From DAOTVD01 sp034437075 (lineage in GTDB: Bacteria; Chloroflexota; Anaerolineae; Aggregatilineales; J027): a stretch of DNA of 10,003 bases. The notes beneath the pieces are model-generated. The model saw only the letters and a program-made list of their open reading frames with translations, had not been told where the DNA came from and made no database searches. Each line of letters begins with the position of its first letter. Positions within the stretch are counted from its first letter, which is position 1. The DNA is taken from positions 1 through 10,003 of the forward strand of contig DAOTVD010000374.1 in NCBI GenBank assembly GCA_034437075.1. The letters are read 5' to 3'. A program made the translations under genes and the position numbers. This document shows positions 6,865 to 10,003 of this stretch, piece after piece.

Positions 6865-6894
6865 CTGGCCCCCGGTTTTGGGGCTTGGGGCCAG
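6865..6894. repeat. GC-rich inverted repeat CTGGCCCC/GGGGCCAG
   Basis: Perfect 8-bp arms at 6865-6872 and 6887-6894 with a 14-nt spacer that offers an alternative inner CCCC/GGGG pairing. It lies just upstream of the candidate promoter of the 149-aa gene. There is no U-tract on either side, so a terminator role is doubtful. Confidence 0.55.
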
Positions 6895-6943
6895 GGCGAA
6901 CGCGGCCAAGAAGCTAGGGGTTGTTATCCAGCATTGATGGAAA

Positions 6944-6972
6944 AGCGCCGGATACGGGTTGTATCCGGCGCT
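6944..6972 (-). terminator. Intrinsic terminator downstream of the S41 peptidase gene
   Basis: Perfect 12-bp stem AGCGCCGGATAC / GTATCCGGCGCT with a 5-nt loop, about 30 nt past the peptidase stop codon. On the minus strand the stem runs straight into TTTTCC, a short U-tract, so it is oriented to end peptidase transcription. Confidence 0.75.
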
Positions 6973-7001
6973 ACATGGCATATTCGAACGGCTACACCGC
7001 G

Positions 7002-9326
7002 CTATTCTTCCTCGGCTTCGCTATTCCGATCCACAATTTCCAGCGTATACGCCCCAGAGAGCGCATCGCCAAACGTGCCGACCTCAACGATGAGCGTGAA
7101 GTCCTGCGGGATTTCGATCTCTTCCAGCGCGGAACTCACATTCCCTGGCTCGACATCGTCATTCTCGGCGACTGGGTCTTCCGATCCTTGGATGTACAAG
7201 CGCACGACCGTATTCAATTCGCCATCGTTCCCGCTCAAGAACACATCAAAGAAATCGCCAGCGGTGACGTTCATTGTATACTGCACGCGGCTCTGATCGT
7301 CGATTTCGCCTTCGACCGTATCGCCAATCGCGATCTCACCCGCTTCGACAATCTCCAGGGCAGTTGCTTCTTCCAGATGTGCTATGGCAGTTTCGAGTAC
7401 GGGGTCGCCTTCGCTAAAGAGCGTTTCTTCAGTCACCGGAACTTCAATATCCGGCGCCACGCCGATGCCCTCCACGATGAGATTCCTGTCCGCGTCAATC
7501 ACACGGCTCTGGATGGCGGGCAACTGTTCATCTTCCGGCAAAAAGAAGGGCTGCCAACCGCCGCCGATGCCCTGCGTGGGATATTGGCCGACCGTCGTGG
7601 CGCGGTCGTTGAGCGTCAGCGCGCGCGTGACATACTCGCAAGCACTCGCGCAACTGGGCGCGATGAGCACGGCCAATTCGCCGTTATAGCGCAATTCCTC
7701 GGCGGGCGGGGTAAAGCGCGCGGGCAGTTCTTCATAAACGTAAAATTCGCCCAGTTGCTCATCGAAGCGCGCGGAGTATTCGATGATATCTTCACTATCG
7801 AAAAAGTACGAGATCATCTGATAGCCAATGTCCGTAAAACCGCCGCCATTCTGGCGCATGTCGACGATGATGCCGGGCACATCCTGCGCGCGCATCACCG
7901 CCATAGCGCGTTCCCACAGTTCAATCGTCAGCGGCAAGTTGTCGAAAAAACTGAACAGCTTGATATAGCCAAAACCACTATCCAGAATTTCGAATTCAAC
8001 GGGCAAATCGGTGGGTTCCAAGCCCTGGTTAAACGACGAGAAATTGAAGCTTTCGCGCTCGCCCGTGGCCGTCAAGGTGACGGTTTCGGGTTCGTCGGCA
8101 TCCGGGTTCTGGAACGTCACTTCGACTTCGGTATCCAGCGGCACGCGCACCACATAGCGCAACGCTTGCAGACGCTCGACCCAGGGCGTGCTAAATGGCG
8201 CGGACCAAACGATCGTATCTTCGATGGCCTCATCAACCGTTTGGCCATCTAGCGCCAAGATTTCCGCGCCGCGCTCGATGCCGGCCATTTCGGCGGGGCC
8301 TTCGGGCGTGACGAAGCTGACAATCGTGCGCCCATCATCGACATCACGGATCGCAAAGCCCAAACCGCCACTGGTGGCAAATTGGAAATCCTCGGCCAAA
8401 AACGGTCCAAACATATGCCCATCCGGGATCGAATTGGCAAAAGCTAGCAACGCACGCCGGAACATCAGCGGGCTTTCTTCGGCCTCGGCTTCTTCCATCA
8501 GGGGCAAGAACTCGGCGCGCAGGGCTTCCCAATCGATGCCTTTTTCTTCCGTAAAAGCATATTCCAGGGTGAATTTATCAATTGTCGCGTTGAAGGCTTC
8601 GGTATAGCTCAATTCGGAGAAATCGTCTTGTTCGTTGCCTTCGGACTCCACCAGCGCGACTTCCGGCTCGGCGGAGCGGTCAAACGTGATCGCGCCGTCT
8701 TCGTCAATGCGCGCGATGCTCCAACCCGCCGGAATCGACGTGGTGGTGTCGTCCTCGGTGAACAGCTTGCCATCCTCGCCCAGGCTATCGGGGAAGCTCT
8801 GTTCATCGTCCGGCGCCCAGACGAGCACCGTACCGCCTAGCACATCATCAAAATCGTCGGCAAAGATACCAAATTCCGCGCTCGTGTAGTCAAACAAGAA
8901 CTCGTCGCGCTCTTCCATAAAGCCATTGCCCCACAGGTCCTGGATGATTCCCAAAGTAAAGACCTGCACGCCCGTCTCAGCTTCGTCATCATTGTCCACA
9001 TCGCGGAACTCGCCCTGTGGCACAGCCGGCAGCGTGATCTCATACGTAAAGGGCGATTCGGTCGTATCGGAAGTCGGGAATCCGAACACTTGCGAATCAA
9101 AAGACGGCGTAAACTCTAGCTCACGGTCAACGACCCCGGCCATATCGTAAAGGATGATCTGCGGGTCGATCCAGACCTCGTTAAAGAAGCCCAGGGTATA
9201 GCTTACCTCGCCCGTGACCACTACCGGCCCTTGGGCGGCGTTGTCTGTCTCTTGTTGGGCGCCCGCCACCAATACCCCCATCGCCTGGATGAGCACAAGC
9301 ACCAAAAACCAACTTTTTCTAATCAT
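7002..9326 (-). CDS. Secreted S41-family peptidase (C-terminal processing/tricorn-like) with PDZ and PPC-like domains
   Basis: A 774-residue exported protein. The signal peptide is MIRKSWFLVLVLIQAMGVLV then AGAQQ. A very acidic N-terminal domain (about 30-240) has DVDNDDEAETG and GEDGKLFTEDD stretches that could bind Ca2+. Then come a helical segment ending SIPDGHMFGP (His304), a PDZ domain (about 320-415), and the S41 core: GFGYIKLFSF near 451, IIVDMRQNGGG at 486-496, and APSCASACEY at 556-565 with Ser561 as likely nucleophile. GVAPDIEVP at 622-630 closes the core. The C-terminal ~100 residues (GDTVEGEIDDQSRVQYT onward) look like a bacterial pre-peptidase (PPC)-type beta-sandwich. The Lys of the CtpA Ser-Lys dyad is absent. 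The chosen ATG at 9324-9326 follows GGAAGGATCAATATC, a good ribosome site; an ATG 30 nt upstream overlaps that site and would bury the signal peptide. Single gene with its own terminator; substrate unknown. Confidence 0.88.
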   Translation of the reverse strand: MIRKSWFLVLVLIQAMGVLVAGAQQETDNAAQGPVVVTGEVSYTLGFFNEVWIDPQIILYDMAGVVDRELEFTPSFDSQVFGFPTSDTTESPFTYEITLPAVPQGEFRDVDNDDEAETGVQVFTLGIIQDLWGNGFMEERDEFLFDYTSAEFGIFADDFDDVLGGTVLVWAPDDEQSFPDSLGEDGKLFTEDDTTTSIPAGWSIARIDEDGAITFDRSAEPEVALVESEGNEQDDFSELSYTEAFNATIDKFTLEYAFTEEKGIDWEALRAEFLPLMEEAEAEESPLMFRRALLAFANSIPDGHMFGPFLAEDFQFATSGGLGFAIRDVDDGRTIVSFVTPEGPAEMAGIERGAEILALDGQTVDEAIEDTIVWSAPFSTPWVERLQALRYVVRVPLDTEVEVTFQNPDADEPETVTLTATGERESFNFSSFNQGLEPTDLPVEFEILDSGFGYIKLFSFFDNLPLTIELWERAMAVMRAQDVPGIIVDMRQNGGGFTDIGYQMISYFFDSEDIIEYSARFDEQLGEFYVYEELPARFTPPAEELRYNGELAVLIAPSCASACEYVTRALTLNDRATTVGQYPTQGIGGGWQPFFLPEDEQLPAIQSRVIDADRNLIVEGIGVAPDIEVPVTEETLFSEGDPVLETAIAHLEEATALEIVEAGEIAIGDTVEGEIDDQSRVQYTMNVTAGDFFDVFLSGNDGELNTVVRLYIQGSEDPVAENDDVEPGNVSSALEEIEIPQDFTLIVEVGTFGDALSGAYTLEIVDRNSEAEEE

Positions 9327-9444
9327 GATATTGATCCTTCCATGATGTATTGCCAATATATATACATGTCTCTCGGAGAGTATACCGTAAGTTAAGCCTG
9401 CGGCCTTACTCCGCGCAGCCCAACACGGAGCAATAGCTGGATAG
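9327..9444. other. Leader and probable promoter region of the S41 peptidase gene
   Basis: Gene-free 118 bp. It includes the peptidase ribosome site (GGAAGGA on the minus strand), an AT-rich TATATATAC tract at about 9357-9364, and an 11-bp palindrome CTCTCGGAGAG at 9370-9380. The minus strand has TATACT at 9379-9384 as a possible -10, without a clear -35. No ORF or RNA gene is visible. Confidence 0.45.
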
Positions 9445-9487
9445 ATACTGACTGACGTTACGCAGCCTTATCAAAATCGGCTTTCTT

Positions 9488-9558
9488 CAAGGGGCTGAAG
9501 CCCCTTGTTAAGTGGCCACGAAAGGTCACTATGGGTTAAAAAGGGGTTTTAACCCCTT
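9488..9558. repeat. Three consecutive short hairpins inside the MITE-like element
   Basis: CAAGGGGCT-GA-AGCCCCTTG (9488-9507, 9-bp arms), AGTGGCC-ACGAAA-GGTCACT (9511-9530, one G-T mismatch) and AAGGGGTT-TT-AACCCCTT (9541-9558, 8-bp arms). The outer two share an AAGGGG/CCCCTT core and look like diverged copies of one repeat. They could form stem-loops in readthrough transcripts. Confidence 0.75.
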
Positions 9559-9586
9559 GGATTCTAAGGCTTTTCCAGAAAAATAA

Positions 9587-9627
9587 TTACCCCTCCCCAG
9601 CCCCTCCCCGAACTCAGGGAGGGGCTA
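9587..9627 (-). repeat. GC-run palindromic repeat, diverged inverted copy
   Basis: AGCCCCTCCC (9599-9608) and GGGAGGGGCT (9617-9626) form a perfect 10-bp stem with an 8-nt loop, preceded by TTACCCCTCCCC. Read on the minus strand its architecture (GC stem, CT, G-run, GTAA) matches the units at 2713-2754 and 9641-9684, so it appears to be a diverged copy placed head-to-head with the latter around the palindrome GTGCGCAC at 9630-9637. Confidence 0.6.
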
Positions 9628-9640
9628 TTGTGCGCACGAG

Positions 9641-9684
9641 TAAGTTCTCCCCCCGAATTCGGGGGGAGCTAGAGGGGGGTAAAA
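9641..9684 (+). repeat. GC-run palindromic intergenic repeat, copy B
   Basis: Near-identical to the 42-bp unit at 2713-2754. The core is a perfect 22-bp palindrome (9647-9668) with a C6 run, GAATTC at the centre and a G6 run, followed by CTAGAGGGGGGTAAAA. It lies within the MITE-like element, whereas the other copy lies alone about 6.9 kb away. Confidence 0.8.
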
Positions 9685-9774
9685 TCAAGCCGGTATCCTT
9701 TTCGACAAAAGCAAGCGGCATAGTTAAATACTTGGAAAAGCCTAAGTGAGTGCGTAACGTCAGATACTGATGTA

Positions 9775-10003
9775 TTAGCCCTGGATGTCGTACGCTCGGC
9801 ACCATAATTCGAACATAAGCGCCGCCCATAGGGCTTGCGTCAGTTCGCCCCAGGGCCGCGCCTGGCGTTGCAGCAGCTTTTCCAGGTAGCTGACATCAAA
9901 CCAACCCCGGCGGCGCGTGGCGTCGTCCAGCAGAATGTCACGCGCGAACGTGCCAAAATCGCCCGCGAACCAGTGATGCAACGGCGCACCAAAGCCGGAC
10001 TTG
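9775..10003 (-). CDS. Asparagine synthase (glutamine-hydrolysing)-like protein, C-terminal end, runs off right edge
   Basis: Only the last 75 residues are visible (KSGFGAPLHHWFAGDFG at the edge, ending WCRAYDIQG). The K-x-GFG-x-PL-x-x-WF motif, followed by a helical tail with ARDILLDDATRRRGWFDVSYL and LWAALMFELW, is the standard C-terminus of AsnB-type synthetases: the ATP-dependent amidotransferase domain that makes asparagine or amidates related substrates with ammonia from glutamine. The N-terminal glutaminase domain is outside the window, so the Cys2 nucleophile and true substrate cannot be checked. Many bacteria carry several AsnB paralogues in exopolysaccharide or secondary-metabolite loci, so the asnB symbol is withheld. 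The TAA at 9775-9777 lies 4 nt from the flanking repeat of the MITE-like element, which therefore forms the gene's 3' region. Confidence 0.85.
   Translation of the reverse strand, partial: KSGFGAPLHHWFAGDFGTFARDILLDDATRRRGWFDVSYLEKLLQRQARPWGELTQALWAALMFELWCRAYDIQG

Larger units (their letters stand above)
9445..9770. mobile_element. 312-bp MITE-like element with 13-bp terminal inverted repeats and flanking direct repeats
   Basis: Perfect 13-bp inverted repeats CTGACGTTACGCA (9452-9464) and TGCGTAACGTCAG (9751-9763) bound 312 bp with no coding capacity. Directly outside them is a perfect 7-bp direct repeat, ATACTGA, at 9445-9451 and 9764-9770, as expected of a target-site duplication. An alternative parse is 12-bp ends with a 9-bp duplication (GATACTGAC/GATACTGAT, one mismatch). 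The interior is packed with palindromes. The insertion lies 4 nt past the stop codon of the asparagine synthase-like gene. Without a transposase it must be non-autonomous; the parent IS family is not identifiable from this window. Confidence 0.75.

Noticed and set aside
6921..8252. 443-codon plus-strand open frame
   Set aside because: It lies antisense to the S41 peptidase and has no family motifs or ribosome site. GC-rich codon use on the minus strand keeps the opposite frame open.
9587..9684. CRISPR array
   Set aside because: The repeats are palindromic, few and in opposite orientations, with no regular unique spacers and no cas genes.
9614..9829. Minus-strand 71-residue open frame across the repeats and the asparagine synthase end
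   Set aside because: It spans the MITE end and palindromes and overlaps the real gene in another frame.

Overview
The window looks like part of a bacteriochlorophyll-making bacterium, most likely a member of the Chloroflexota. The main support is a bchI–bchH pair: BchI is the AAA+ subunit and BchH the porphyrin-binding subunit of magnesium chelatase, and the BchH N-terminal domain separates it from the cobalamin enzyme CobN. The phylum is an inference. It rests on the style of the secreted proteins (an acidic S41 peptidase with a C-terminal pre-peptidase-like domain, a signal-peptide beta-propeller), a compact GH57 enzyme, and G/C-run palindromic repeats of a kind I associate with filamentous Chloroflexota and cyanobacteria.

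Layout. 1–1375 (minus): N-terminal 458 residues of BchH, running off the left edge. 1392–2465 (minus): complete BchI, 16 nt upstream of bchH and probably co-transcribed with it. 2466–2793: gene-free, with an AT-rich bchI leader carrying three copies of a TGT-N3-ACA motif, then a GC-run palindromic repeat. 2794–4059 (minus): a short GH57-family protein. 4161–4988 (minus): a classical short-chain dehydrogenase. 5122–6357 (plus): an exported beta-propeller-like protein, divergent from the dehydrogenase. 6354–6803 (minus): a 149-residue protein of unknown function whose stop codon overlaps that of the propeller gene. 6944–6972: intrinsic terminator. 7002–9326 (minus): a 774-residue secreted S41-type peptidase. 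9327–9774: gene-free, mostly filled by a 312-bp MITE-like element. 9775–10003 (minus): C-terminus of an asparagine synthase-like protein, running off the right edge.

Only bchI and bchH clearly work together: BchI (with BchD, not in the window) uses ATP to drive insertion of Mg2+ into protoporphyrin IX bound by BchH, the first committed step toward bacteriochlorophyll. The other genes look like independent one- or two-gene units.

The most unusual non-coding structures are (i) the 9452–9763 element, with perfect 13-bp terminal inverted repeats, a flanking 7-bp direct repeat and several nested palindromes, and (ii) the motif cluster in front of bchI. I saw no tRNA, rRNA, CRISPR array, phage gene or intact transposase. 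I did not identify a clearly new multi-gene system.
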